Numbered from the stretch's first letter, positions 1-9,926 are shown. The stretch is 19,875 nucleotides of DNA from Conidiobolus incongruus B7586 (GCA_000697335.1 JNEM01011668.1:1-19875), one strand, 5' to 3'. A program made the numbers and translations. The notes: generated by a model not told the origin, from the letters alone.

Positions 1-63
1 CAGGAATCACTGTCATTCAATTCTCATTGGATGAGGACATCCAATCTTAAAACCCCCCGGTAT

Positions 64-398
64 TGTCACGAGTCAGGTGACTCTCCTCCCACGTAATATG
101 CTTACTTCAACTGAATATAAGGGTCATTCCCCCCCTCATGTGACCAACCACTTCAACCCTATCCTTTAATCAGCTAATGATACAACCCTCCAGAAAACTC
201 CAGAAACCTACTACTCTATGCACTATATATAGAACCCAGAAACAGAGCTATACTAAAGAGAAGGAGTTTGATCTGGGTCCTCCAGCTATTTGGCTTAAAT
301 CAATAAACCCCCTATCTCCCTAACCTTTACCTGGAAATCCCTAGATCTCTCTCTTTTGCTTATACTATTCCGGACGCGGCTTTCCCAAGACGTGTTAC
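64..398 (+). mobile_element. LTR-like fossil of an LTR retrotransposon (possibly Ty3/gypsy)
   Basis: This patch is clearly less AT-rich than everything after it and has the layout of an LTR. It opens with TGTCACGAG, has a TATA box at 224-231, an AATAAA signal at 302-307 and closes near 398 with GTGTTAC, a weak inverted match to its start. A perfect 6-bp inverted repeat, GAGTCA-GG-TGACTC, lies at 70-83. No internal coding region is seen downstream, and 1-63 (also GC-richer) could be flank or more of the element. No clear target duplication was found. Family assignment is inference; a single LTR or an LTR at the edge of a larger copy are both possible. Confidence 0.42.
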
Positions 399-857
399 TA
401 TTTATTTATAAATCAGTTAAAAATGAGATAATATAATTTAAAATTGTATAAATTAAAATGCTAGGTTCAAACACACAAAATAACATATTTATATGATGAA
501 TTCAGCATAAAATTATAATATGATCCTTATGTTATTGTTATATATAAATTGGTAGAATTTGAAAAAGTGCTAGATGTAATATCATAATAACTGTGAAAAT
601 ACTCTGAAATAATTTATATTTAATGTTCGAGGATAGTGGAGTTTTCATACATTGTTTTTTGACGCATTATACTATTGTTTATATTTCTTAAGTTATAAGT
701 AATTCATCATTAAATAGTGACAAAAAATATAATTGATTTTAAAATGGTTCGATAGTAATTAATTAGAAACAAAGATCCAAGACTTATTTATCTGATATAA
801 CGAGATTAATTTTGGTTTGATTTTGTTATAGTATAGAATTAAGTTGATTTAAATAGG
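399..857. other. AT-rich spacer without recognisable gene
   Basis: Between the LTR-like patch and the 3' end of COG5 the DNA is strongly AT-rich, with stops in all frames and no tRNA-like or repeat structure that I can see. It would contain the 3' flank of COG5. Confidence 0.6.
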
Positions 858-3800
858 TCAATCCGAGATATTAAGAAATTGATCAATCAATTTAAATATA
901 AATTCGTTATTGGATCGATCAGATTCTGGCAAGAGTTTCATCTTGTTGCAATACTGCAAAGTGGTCTTACTCTTTAGTGCTTTTTGGTAGAATCCAGCAA
1001 TATCATCCTTATACAACTTGTCGAGGTTAGAACGATACGCTTGAGGACTCAAGTCAGTAGCTTGGAAAATAGTAAAGCAAGGTTGGAGTCTCGTTAAAAG
1101 ATGGGGCATCACCGCTTGTATAGGTAGTTGATTTAAATCACCACTAGCTGTTTCAAGTTGAGAATTTTCTGTAAAGATCAAACGTCTAATGGATAAGGTT
1201 AGTTTTTGAATGTATGGTTAATTTGAAAAAACATACTTGAAAACTATTAATAGATTGAAATTTACACTAATTTGCTTGGATCCAGGTTTAGCAATGGATT
1301 TAGATTTACTGGAAAGAGCTTTTTCTAGCCAATGATTTATCATAAATTCAAGTTCCGTCATATCTGAAGTAAATATCAAACTTGGCTGATCGTTAGATAA
1401 TACAATCAACCCAGCATGACGTAGATAAAGATTGGCAATCCTTTCATATAAATTATGAATACTATTGATAAATATTAATATAACAATTAAAATCAAAGTG
1501 AACGTTGAAATTTACATGGATGCCATCCTATTATCAATAATTCCAAGAATATATTTAGACCATAAATGTACTTTAGTTCAACTTGTTTTAGCTAACAATT
1601 CTACCATAAAAACACTAGTCTGGCTGGCACCATCTTTTTGTTTCGTATTATGCTTTTTTCTAAATAATTCATAATTTAATATAAATCTTAATAAGATATA
1701 ATAATGATTATTACCGACAATTAGATTGATGCAAACTTAAGAAACTTTTTCCAATATCTTCTTAAACTCTGTTTGCTAGAAGTTATAAAATGTTGTCGAT
1801 CAATTCATTCATTTTCTAATCATTGGTTAGTTCGAAAATTTATCCGATAGTGATGTATCCTGATTATTGCTTGAAGAATTGCTTCAATAGCTGGATAAAC
1901 AATTCGTGCCATTGCTTTAGATTCAGTAATCACCAGAGATTTTTAAATCTAATATATAGATGTTCAAGACATAAACATAAATCGACATTCCTCGTTTGAG
2001 ATTCGGTACAAGAGGGTGCAAATCTTAATAATGAATTGACAATTGCTGAACTTGTAACCAATCCAGTGAAATTAGCTAAAAAATAAGCTGAAGAATCTCT
2101 TATAATCTAATCCGAATGATGGGTTAAAGTGATTCTGTATAATAAAATAATTACCATTCCACTACATCTAAAAATAATAATTCTCAAAAATTTTTCAATA
2201 TAAGTTACACAAGATATTATATTGGTATCTAATTGAACAACATCTAATTCTCTATATGTGATATTAATAAAAATCAGTGAATTAATATCAACATTAAATA
2301 CTTGGCTATTAATCGAATTAAATAACCGATGTTCTTTCTAGTTGCAATATCTCTAGTATTAGCAGGAAAAGCTAAATTGACAGGCTTCATCAATCGTTGA
2401 TAGCATGATGATAGATATTCTTTTTCATAAGTTTGAAAAGAATTCATGAGTGTGAGCTTCTCAGGGCTATTAATAAACTTAATTGAATGAAGTGGGAAGA
2501 TCATGAAGAAATTACCTTTGTATTTTAGGGTCTGAACAATTAGTGGTTTGGATTGATGACTTGGTCAAAAATTGATGAATTAAATTGACTAATTTGGGAT
2601 AATTCTCATAAAGAAATTTGTGTAAAGTAGGATTTTCTAAGTTCTTCAATGTTAATACCATAAAGTAAACACAGAATATATTTAATACTCTTATTTAAAT
2701 TTTCAATAATAGTGAATAAATAATTATTAAAATAAGACCAAAGAGAAGAAACCAAATTCTCATGTTGAAGATTCTAAGAAAATTAATAAATATGGTTAAA
2801 TTATATTTAATAAATATATCTGATGTATCAAGTCAATGTATAATTCATTACTTTTTGGTGATTTTGTTTTTGTAGGACAGGTTGAAGTATAGAAATCTTG
2901 TCAAAGAAAATAAATCATTAGTAGAGTATTTGATATACACTGAATTGATATTAAATACTTTAATAAACTGATCAGCCACTGAATTAAATACACATTCAAA
3001 ATCATCCCAGAATTGAGGTATTCCTAACAACTATATTAATAACCATCTTTTGTGGAGTCATGGTTTATAATGTTCAAAGGATGAGTTTTGAAATTGAATA
3101 ATCGACCAAATGTGAGATGAATTTGACTCTCCATATTCGAATAAATCGTTTTAATAGTAGAATGTAAATTATTCAAATAAAATATGATATTTAAAGGGTG
3201 ACGATTTCTGCTTGATTCTAATTGTATTAATTAATATTGCATTTTATGAATAATATAATCAAAAATATACTAAAAGATAAGCTTACTTGATTAATCATTC
3301 CTTTTGATAAAAATATTTCAGCATCGTCAAAATCTTTTGTTTTTAATTCTCAATCATTGCTGGAGACTGGATTACAATGTTTAAATCTCTCATATTACTC
3401 GATAATACTGATTGATTTATTATATTTCTATAAGTAAGAGTAATGATGAGTGATATTAAAGAAGATAAAAATACCTAATTCTTTAATATATTTGGCATTG
3501 AATTGACTAACCTCAGAAGTTGATAAGTTCGAACTAGTTTCACAGAATTGAATTAATTGATTTAATAATTGATTAGCTTCTTGCATCTTTGCCAATTGTT
3601 TAATTTTTGATACAATAACTTTTAATAGTTGTCGTAATTTGGCTTTTAATCTAATCAAAATTACTATATTAATTTAGATTTTTATTGAATTTCTTGAATA
3701 CCTCTCAACTGAGCCTTTGAAATAATCGATATCATCTTCTAATTTACCAAAGTTTTTATCGAAATTATAAAAGCTTGTTAACTGAGCTTGTTGCTCTTTT

Positions 3801-3948
3801 TTAGATTAAATTTAGTTGAATAGAAATCGATAATTTCAAATTGTTTACTTGTTCTTTAGCTTGTTGTTTAATTTGAATTTCTGGTATATTTGATTTCTTT
3901 ATAATTTTTATTAATTATTTCCTCATTATTTGATTTTGTTAATGACAT
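858..3948 (-). pseudogene. COG5: COG5, conserved oligomeric Golgi complex subunit 5 (apparently decaying)
   Basis: Pieces on the minus strand follow COG5 in order from the N-terminal coiled coil to the C-terminus. COG5 is a lobe B subunit of the Golgi tethering complex. Recognisable segments: KLEDDIDYFKGSVERLKAKL (about 3640-3770), LAKMQEANQLLNQLI (3560-3600), FYLNNLHSTIK (about 3160), SSLWSYFNNYLFT (2740), YENYPKLVNLI (2600), SPEKLTLMNSFQTYEKEYLS (2400-2465), IAKELDVVQLDTN (2220-2310), YPAIEAILQAII (1870), ANLYLRHAGL (1420) and LSPQAYRSNLDKLYKDDIAG (about 1000-1060). Introns with matching phases can be placed at 3651-3701, 2637-2688, 2467-2515, 2252-2301 and 1462-1515. Frame is lost at about 3343, 3191, 3030-3066, 2851-2900 and 1940, stops fall at 2151 and 1578, and no in-frame ATG joins the first exon. 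The stop at 858 fits a complete C-terminus. Alternatives are local sequence error or splicing I failed to see. Confidence 0.72.
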
Positions 3949-4119
3949 ATCGATAATTAATAATTCAAATATTATGCTTGTTAATTGAAATTGAAGGACT
4001 GATAATTGATCAAATTTAAAATGGTGTATGATTCAGTGAATTTTAATTATGGGACCAAATTTATATTAAATACCCTATTAAGTTGAAATAAATATTTGAA
4101 TTTGATAAAAATTTAAAAA
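3949..4119. promoter_or_regulatory. Divergent promoter region of COG5 and PRP18
   Basis: Only 171 bp separate the first possible COG5 codon (3948, minus) from the PRP18 start (4120, plus), so any core promoters for both must sit here. The stretch is AT-rich with no distinctive motif beyond TATA-like words. If COG5 is dead, only the PRP18 side is expected to be under constraint. Confidence 0.5.
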
Positions 4120-5199
4120 ATGGATTTTCTAGATGATGTATTAAAATCCGAAATTTCAAAGAAAAAAGAACAATTAAAAAAAGCCAATAACAATTCTCAA
4201 AATGGAGACTCTAAAGTAAAATATGTTAAGAGGGGTGATTTGGAGAAATTGAGAGAGGAAGAGTATTTAAAAGAGCAAGCTAAACTGGAAGAAGCTAGAA
4301 GAGCCAAATTGGAAGCTTTAAAGAGTGAATCCCCTAAGGAAAAAGCTGAAAATTCCAAACAGAGTATTTCTACTGACAATGATGATTTAGAATCAGAACA
4401 ATCCATTCCCTCATTACCTAATGACGAGGTAATTAGAAGGTTAAGAGCCAAAGGTCAGCCTATTCGTCTTTTTGGCGAATCCGATCGTCTACGCCAAATT
4501 CGTTTACGTGCTTTAGAATTAATTGAGGAGAGGACTGAAGGTCAACGAAATGATTTTATGCAAGCTTTATCTGCTATGGACAATGGGCTTGAACTTGAGA
4601 CATTGAAACGTGAACATGCAGATGATACTGATGAAAGCCACTCTAGTAAGAAGAAAAAAGACTATACTTTTCGTGATGTTGATACTACCCAAATTTCGCT
4701 CGAATTGATGAAATCCGATTTGAACAAATTATATAGCTTAATTTATGTGTTCTTCAAGCGAACAATCAAAGAATGGGAATCCGATATGAATAATCGACCT
4801 GAAGATGTCAAACGATCAACCCAAGGTATAAATGCTGCTGCAACCCAACATCAAACGGCTCAATATTTGAAACCTTTCTTCAGACAGGTTAAAAACAAGG
4901 ATTTACCAGAGGATGTACTCACCCGATTGATTGAAATTTGTCAATTTGTTCAACAGCGAGAATACATGAAAGCCAATGATAGCTATTTAAAGCTTTCAAT
5001 TGGTAATGCTGCGTGGCCCATTGGTGTTACGATGGTAGGTATTCACGAGCGCAGTGCTCGAGAAAAGATTTCTACAGGTTCTGTAGCTCATGTTTTGAAC
5101 GATGAATCTCAAAGAAAATGGATTCAATCAATTAAAAGAATTATGACCTATTTACAAAAGAAATATCCTCCTGATGATATTTCTAAATGTGTTGGATAA
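4120..5199 (+). CDS. PRP18: Pre-mRNA-splicing factor 18 (PRP18)
   Basis: A single open exon of 359 aa encodes Prp18, the U5 snRNP-associated factor that helps dock the 3' splice site during the second step of splicing in the nucleus. Residues 1-90 are charged and probably coiled coil (KLREEEYLKEQAKLEEARRA region). An SFM motif, shared with Prp4, lies at about 98-135 (SLPNDEVIRRLRAKGQPIRL, then FGESD). The helical Prp18 domain spans about 195-347 and holds the family's conserved loop at 296-317 (key residues NAAWPIGVTMVGIHERSAR). The length matches animal and filamentous-fungal Prp18 and exceeds the short yeast form. ATG at 4120 is the first in frame. The gene is divergent from COG5 and convergent with MIX23, 185 bp apart; AATAAA at 5232-5237 may be its poly(A) signal. 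It has no intron, unlike most neighbours. Confidence 0.96.
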   Translation: MDFLDDVLKSEISKKKEQLKKANNNSQNGDSKVKYVKRGDLEKLREEEYLKEQAKLEEARRAKLEALKSESPKEKAENSKQSISTDNDDLESEQSIPSLPNDEVIRRLRAKGQPIRLFGESDRLRQIRLRALELIEERTEGQRNDFMQALSAMDNGLELETLKREHADDTDESHSSKKKKDYTFRDVDTTQISLELMKSDLNKLYSLIYVFFKRTIKEWESDMNNRPEDVKRSTQGINAAATQHQTAQYLKPFFRQVKNKDLPEDVLTRLIEICQFVQQREYMKANDSYLKLSIGNAAWPIGVTMVGIHERSAREKISTGSVAHVLNDESQRKWIQSIKRIMTYLQKKYPPDDISKCVG

Positions 5200-5384
5200 T
5201 TATTTAGAATGTGATAACAATTTGTAATTTTAATAAATAACTATTTAAACTTGTTAAAAAATTATTTATATTCTTATTAAAAATATTTAGGCATTATTTA
5301 TTTTTTCTCATTACTAAACAAACATTATCTATCAAATAAAATTAGTGATCAATCGAAGACTATTTGATATCAATTCAAAAATTT

Positions 5385-5989
5385 TTAGGATGGAGTGATA
5401 TTAATTTGATGGCATCTCTCTTTAAATACTTTTAAACTACGATCCCTAATAATTTCTTCAACAGTTTTCTCATTTTTTATCCAACGCAACTAATCGTGTG
5501 CATCAATAAACAGAAATATTGATATACTATTGTAATTTTGTTACTTTAGCTTCTTCACTATAAAGATTAGTTTTGAGATCACGATTATTAGGATCAGATT
5601 CAATAGCTTTTCTCTTGGATTCAATATTTCCATTAACTACCTATTTAAAATTAGATATGAGTAAAATAAAAAACTATAAATAAATTTCGATACTTTATAA
5701 CAGTAATCAATAGTCAGATCTCGAGATTGATAAGCCGAAGAAAGTTGGTGAAACAGAGCTTGGCAAGCTTCGCTGTCTTTAGTATTAATTCTATTTAGTC
5801 TTAATATGATATTATCATCAGCTTTTCTCAATAATTTTAAAGTTTCTAAAAAATACAAATTAAAGTAGGGTTAATAAAAGTTTTACATTTCCTTTTACCT
5901 TTGAAATATGTTAAATTAAAACAAGTTTCAGCATTAATTGTTATATTAGTGTCTTGGCCTTTTTGTCGAATATTAATTGATTCATCCAT
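5385..5989 (-). CDS. MIX23: MIX23 (CCDC58 family) mitochondrial intermembrane-space protein
   Basis: Four exons (5899-5989, 5694-5845, 5545-5640, 5385-5489) joined by three introns of 53-55 nt, all GTA...AG with consistent phases, give 147 aa; human CCDC58/MIX23 is 144 aa. The first Met is at 5989. Similarity to the family runs along the whole protein: YFKETLKLLRKADDNII (28-44), ALFHQLSSAYQSRDLTIDYC (60-79), AKLRWIKNEKTVEEIIRDRS (112-131) and KVFKERC (133-139). The four cysteines (C23, C58, C79, C139) fit a disulphide-bonded intermembrane-space protein imported through the Mia40 route. In yeast, MIX23 influences protein import into mitochondria. The assigned junctions rest on phase and remembered family alignment; removing 5490-5544 gives an ungapped match to the human protein there. 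Confidence 0.9.
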
Positions 5990-6175
5990 TTTATATATTT
6001 TTATTATAATTAGTATTTAATTTTTTAACAGATTGAATGATCTTTAGAATATTTATACTGAGTGATCATAATTATGAAATCATTATTTTACTAATTATGA
6101 TTTTAATTGATGACACGAAATAAGAAAAATTATCAAATATCAATCAAATATTTGATAAAACGGACTTTAAAAATA

Positions 6176-7313
6176 TTAAATATTTATTAATATAAAATGC
6201 CCTAAATTAGTGAAATTTATTAATAATCGGTAATTATTGAGAACTTTTAGGCTTTGTATACTGATTAATAAAGCTAGGTAACTCAAAAGCTTGACATTCC
6301 AAACCGTCCAAATCATTGTGAAGTTAAATATAGCTCGCAATGGATTTTCTTTTTGATTGCTAGCCTGTTGACTGTGTGCCCGAGGATTTTGAGGTAAAAT
6401 CGAGTAGGTCAATGAACCTAAAGAATGTTGAGCTCTTGGTTCGTTAGAATTAGGTGGTCTTTTTGCCTGGCTCCTATTCGAATGCATAAATGATGGTGTA
6501 TCTAACTCCAAGTATGTTAACTGAATAGTCGAACCTTTATCAATACCCAATGGACGATTAAACATATTTGTGGGTCGGGAAGGTACAGGAGGAGGTCGAT
6601 TAGTTCTAGAGTTGCTATTTTGTTCATTTGTAACAATATTTGGTGCATGAGCAGGAGTTCGGCGATTTCTGTCCAATCCGGCGCGAAGTGCAATAGGCGT
6701 CGATGTCAAGTTAGGAGGTATTCCAAAATGGGAGTGGTCGTTGGATAGCTCCATAAGAACACTGCCCTCGCTATTACTTTCACCGTCCAAAAAGGATAAT
6801 TGGTTAAAGTTCAAATCTTTATCCTGATAAGGTGATTGGTTAATCTGTGATCCAACTACTTGGTTGAGATGAACTTGTTTACTATGAGGTTCGTTGGGAG
6901 TTACGAATTCATTAGCATGCGATTGACTTATATGACAATTATTTCCTTTAGGATTATCGAATTTGTATTGAATAAAATTTCCTGTCTGGTTAGGTACTGG
7001 AGATGTGGGAGGGGAAGAGTCGTATCTTAAACGATCAAAAAAATTTAGCCAAGGCTAGCAGTAAAAATAGGTTGTTAATATATATATATATATATAATGA
7101 TTAACGGATAATGCATGCCTCAGATCGTTTTATCATTAGCTTGGATTGGGTGTTAAATTTGTGAAGTTTAGGTATCATTTTGGTAGCGACAGTATCGTAA
7201 CAAGAAGGAAATTCTTTATCAATTTCTTGCAATGTAAGTGTAATCTGTTGATCAAGGTACTCAAGTTGAGTGAGATAATCAACATAATGTAGGCCATTGT
7301 TCTGAGTTTCCAT
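6176..7313 (-). CDS. ASK1: DASH/Dam1 complex subunit Ask1
   Basis: Exon 1 (7119-7313) and exon 2 (6176-7054) give 357 aa. Ask1 is part of the fungal DASH (Dam1) ring that couples kinetochores to microtubules. The N-terminus carries the family signature at about 19-34 (YLDQQITLTLQEIDKEF), followed by a helix (MIPKLHKFNTQS) and, across the intron, PWLNFFDRL at 66-74, equivalent to the family's FWKQFF segment. The rest is low-complexity, Ser/Asn/Pro-rich and probably disordered, with several S/T-P sites and a PPPVPSRP stretch at 220-227. The last 50 residues (about 306-357) are strongly hydrophobic, odd for a kinetochore protein; splicing out 6261-6304 would instead end the protein at 6234 in KPKSSQ. 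ATG at 7313 lies just before the conserved region. MIX23 lies 186 bp downstream on the same strand. Confidence 0.85.
7055..7118 (-). other. Probable GC-AG intron in ASK1
   Basis: The only junction that keeps the Ask1 reading frame runs from GAG|GCATGC to CTGCTAG|CCT, 64 nt, phase 0, with branch-like TTAAT/TTAAC words inside. The sole GT nearby (minus strand, in CCGTTAAT) leads straight to a stop. Every other intron placed with confidence in this window starts with GT. Part of the intron is an AT dinucleotide run. Confidence 0.6.
7078..7096. repeat. (AT)n microsatellite inside the ASK1 intron
   Basis: A pure alternating TA run of 19 nt lies within the ASK1 intron. Its length probably varies between strains, which would change intron length without touching the coding sequence. 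Confidence 0.85.
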
Positions 7314-9192
7314 TCAAATTAAGTAGTGAATTAATCAAATAAATAAACAATTGAATAAAATTAAAAAGATTTGCGAAGCAGATAAAATTAAAATTACAAC
7401 TGGAAATTATATTAAAAATATACAAAGAAGGATTCGGTGATATTTTAAATTTTGATGTAGAATTTAACATTAAACTCAGCAAAGACAATTAATTTAATGA
7501 CAAGTTTGCTTAATTGAAAATTTATGGGATTCTAACTCTGAATATAATTTTATTATTTAAAAAACATGTAAAAATATAATAAATTTTGAAACTTGAATAT
7601 TATAAGTTTAACTTTTAATTTTACATGAATCTTTTATAACAGTTCATTTACTTTGATATTTGTTCAATAATTAGTTGGAAATACTCATAGAATTTGAATG
7701 AATTGAAAATTTAAAATAGAGCATAAAGTTATTATATATTATCAATAAATTGGATAGAAAATAAATAATATTAATATTCCCATATATTTTATTCATTTCT
7801 TTTTCAATACAATTTAATCCATAAACTACACTATTTATGATATTTTATTCATAATTCATATTTATCAAGCAAGTATATTTCAAATTGTGATTTTCATAAT
7901 ATATAGTACATATTAAAATAATTTGCAACCAGTATTTTTATATAATATCACAATAAATAATTTTACTAAGGTTTTAGTAAATATAGATCATAATAGTTGA
8001 ACTTAATTACAAAATTTGATATAAAATGAACCGAATAAACTGAATTATACTAGAAATAGTGATTAAAAATATTCACATACAACAATTAATTAAGAGAGAA
8101 ATATAACTAAATTAATCATATTTTTACATTTTACTGAGAATCTATATTGAGTTGTAAATATATATAAATATAAAATACTTGTAAAATTTATGACCATTTA
8201 AATGGTATAAATGATATAATGTTATTTGATATTTTATTCTATTTTAATTCTGATTTACCAAGCCTTAAACATAACTACAAAATATAATGATTTTAATTTT
8301 CGTACTTTATGTTGTAATAAATGTTTGCATATTGTAAACTTGGTAATAAATAGTGACAAATCCATCTTAAATATCTAATTAAAGATTCTGAATTTCTTAA
8401 TATATTGTGGAAAATGAGTTATTACTAATGGTAAAAATTGACTATTGTTTAGTTTGTAATTATATTGATCCTATCAAAATAAACTTTTTTTATTTCATAT
8501 CTAAAAAGCTGAAATAATTATTGAATTTTGATTTATAAATATCATGTTGAACCATTAGTCACCCCTGACAATAGTCATCTCTGGATTTGGGTTCAACTGA
8601 TCATATCAATCAAGTTAATAAATATTTTTGATAGCTTAATTATGTATAATAACTATATCATATGTTCACCATAGTATGAGGTATTTTGGATGGATCTTGA
8701 AGTTTATTAAATGTTCTTGTGACATCAATTACCATTTTTTGTGTTCATGATTTTCCCATATACAGCAGAGTAAAAATTTGCAATTCTTTAAAAATTACCA
8801 TATACTGACAGCTTTTCTAATCCATTGATAATTATTTAGTCGCCTTTTATATCGAACCGTTGAAACCTGTATTGTCGATTAGAACAGAAAGAAGTTAACT
8901 GCTGCTATAAAGTATAATCCGCTATAATGTTTTCAAGAAATAGTTTTAAAAAATCCTGCATTAATGAGTCCCTAAGTCTTTTTTGTGTTATATATTGCTC
9001 GGTCATATTTAACAATCAATTTTATTTTAATTATTGACTTCTAATAATGAGAATAAATAGTTATAAATTAACCAATGACATCCAATAATGACTCTTAACA
9101 TATGGGCAAATTTTAAAATTCAACCCAAATTTATTACTCATTCACTATTACCATATACATACAGTATATTTCAAGCCTATCAAATGACTGAA
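7314..9192. other. AT-rich spacer between divergent ASK1 and GCV3
   Basis: Almost 1.9 kb with no coding exon, tRNA or rRNA signal that I can recognise on either strand. It must contain the 5' regulatory sequence of both flanking genes. A slightly less AT-rich patch at about 8550-8620 has no identifiable feature. Confidence 0.6.
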
Positions 9193-9199
9193 TATAAAA
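9193..9199 (+). promoter_or_regulatory. Likely TATA box of GCV3
   Basis: TATAAAA lies about 94 bp upstream of the GCV3 ATG, followed by a pyrimidine-richer stretch (CTCTCTTTT and CTCTTTTC) before the start. In such AT-rich DNA a TATA word alone is weak, but spacing and the strong codon bias of the gene agree with a TATA-driven, highly expressed promoter. Confidence 0.4.
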
Positions 9200-9292
9200 T
9201 GCACATAGTTAGCTTTCTAATTGAAATTTGCTCTCTTTTAAAATAAATCTATTAGTTCAGCCTCTTTTCATAGCACTAAGCTTATATCAACC

Positions 9293-9926
9293 ATGTCTTT
9301 ACGTGTTTTGACTTCCAGAATTTTACGCGCTCCCACCGCTACCAAATTCATTTACACCCCTCGTTACTTCTCTACCACCAGATACAACTTATTGAGTAAG
9401 TACTGCCACTATTGTAAGATAGATCTTTAGGATTAAATAATCACTTTTAGCTAAATACACTGAATCACACGAATGGATCAATGTTGAAAATGGTGTTGGT
9501 ACCGTTGGTATTACCAACCATGCTCAAGCTCAATTGGGAGATGTTGTTTACGTCGAAGTTCCAGAAGTTGGAACTGCTGTTGACCAAGGAGGTAAGTTAC
9601 CAATCAACCATGATAAGTTCTTAGATATTGATAATTATTTCCAGCTAACGTTGCCGTTGTCGAATCCGTCAAAGCTGCTAGTGATATCTACACCCCCGTC
9701 TCCGGCGAAGTTATCGAAGTTAATGAAGCTTTAACTGGCGAACCCTCTTTGATTAACAGCTCTGCCGAAAAGGACGGTAAGAAATTTATTAGTAATCTTT
9801 ATTTATTGGATTATTCATTTTATACTTTTTTATATAGGCTGGCTTTTCAAAGTTAAACTCAGCGAAGAATCTCAATTAGAAGGATTGTTAGATGAAGCTG
9901 CTTACAAAGAACACAGTGGTCACTAA
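9293..9926 (+). CDS. GCV3: Glycine cleavage system H protein, mitochondrial
   Basis: Four exons (9293-9395, 9451-9591, 9645-9776, 9838-9926), all with GTAAG donors and every junction in phase 1, give 154 aa. The H protein carries the aminomethyl group on lipoate between the P, T and L proteins of the mitochondrial glycine decarboxylase complex. Residues 1-30 are Arg/Ser/Thr-rich, typical of a presequence, with a likely cleavage context RYF|STT near 24-29. The mature part starts with KYTESHEWI (36-44) and continues through [19 protein letters not shown]. The lipoylated lysine is K91 in [12 protein letters not shown], followed by [14 protein letters not shown] and [17 protein letters not shown], all classic H-protein segments. 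Codons are C-richer (ACC, GTC, TAC) than in neighbouring genes, suggesting high expression. A possible poly(A) signal lies at 9943. Confidence 0.97.

Noticed and set aside
1578-1580. TGA read as tryptophan (altered genetic code) in COG5
   Set aside because: The intact genes use TGG for Trp and have no in-frame TGA; the same gene also has TAA stops and frame shifts, so decay explains it.
1465-1674. Plus-strand open frame of about 69 aa
   Set aside because: It is antisense to COG5 segments that show clear similarity on the minus strand.
3041-3060. A 20-nt intron (GTTATTAATATAGTTGTTAG) in COG5
   Set aside because: It would keep phase and join DG to IPQFW, but other introns here are at least 44 nt, so a deletion or a longer unrecognised intron in a decaying gene is more likely.
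7279-7488. Minus-strand open frame upstream of ASK1
   Set aside because: It overlaps the ASK1 start in another frame and is Asn/Phe/Ile-rich low-complexity translation of AT-rich DNA.
8429-8590. Possible MITE with inverted TGACTATTG/CAATAGTCA words
   Set aside because: Only a 9-bp match, no target duplication and no extended terminal similarity; expected by chance in this composition.
8589-8602. GGGTTCAACTGATC, similar to a tRNA gene B box
   Set aside because: No A box at the right distance, no acceptor stem and no cloverleaf could be drawn around it.
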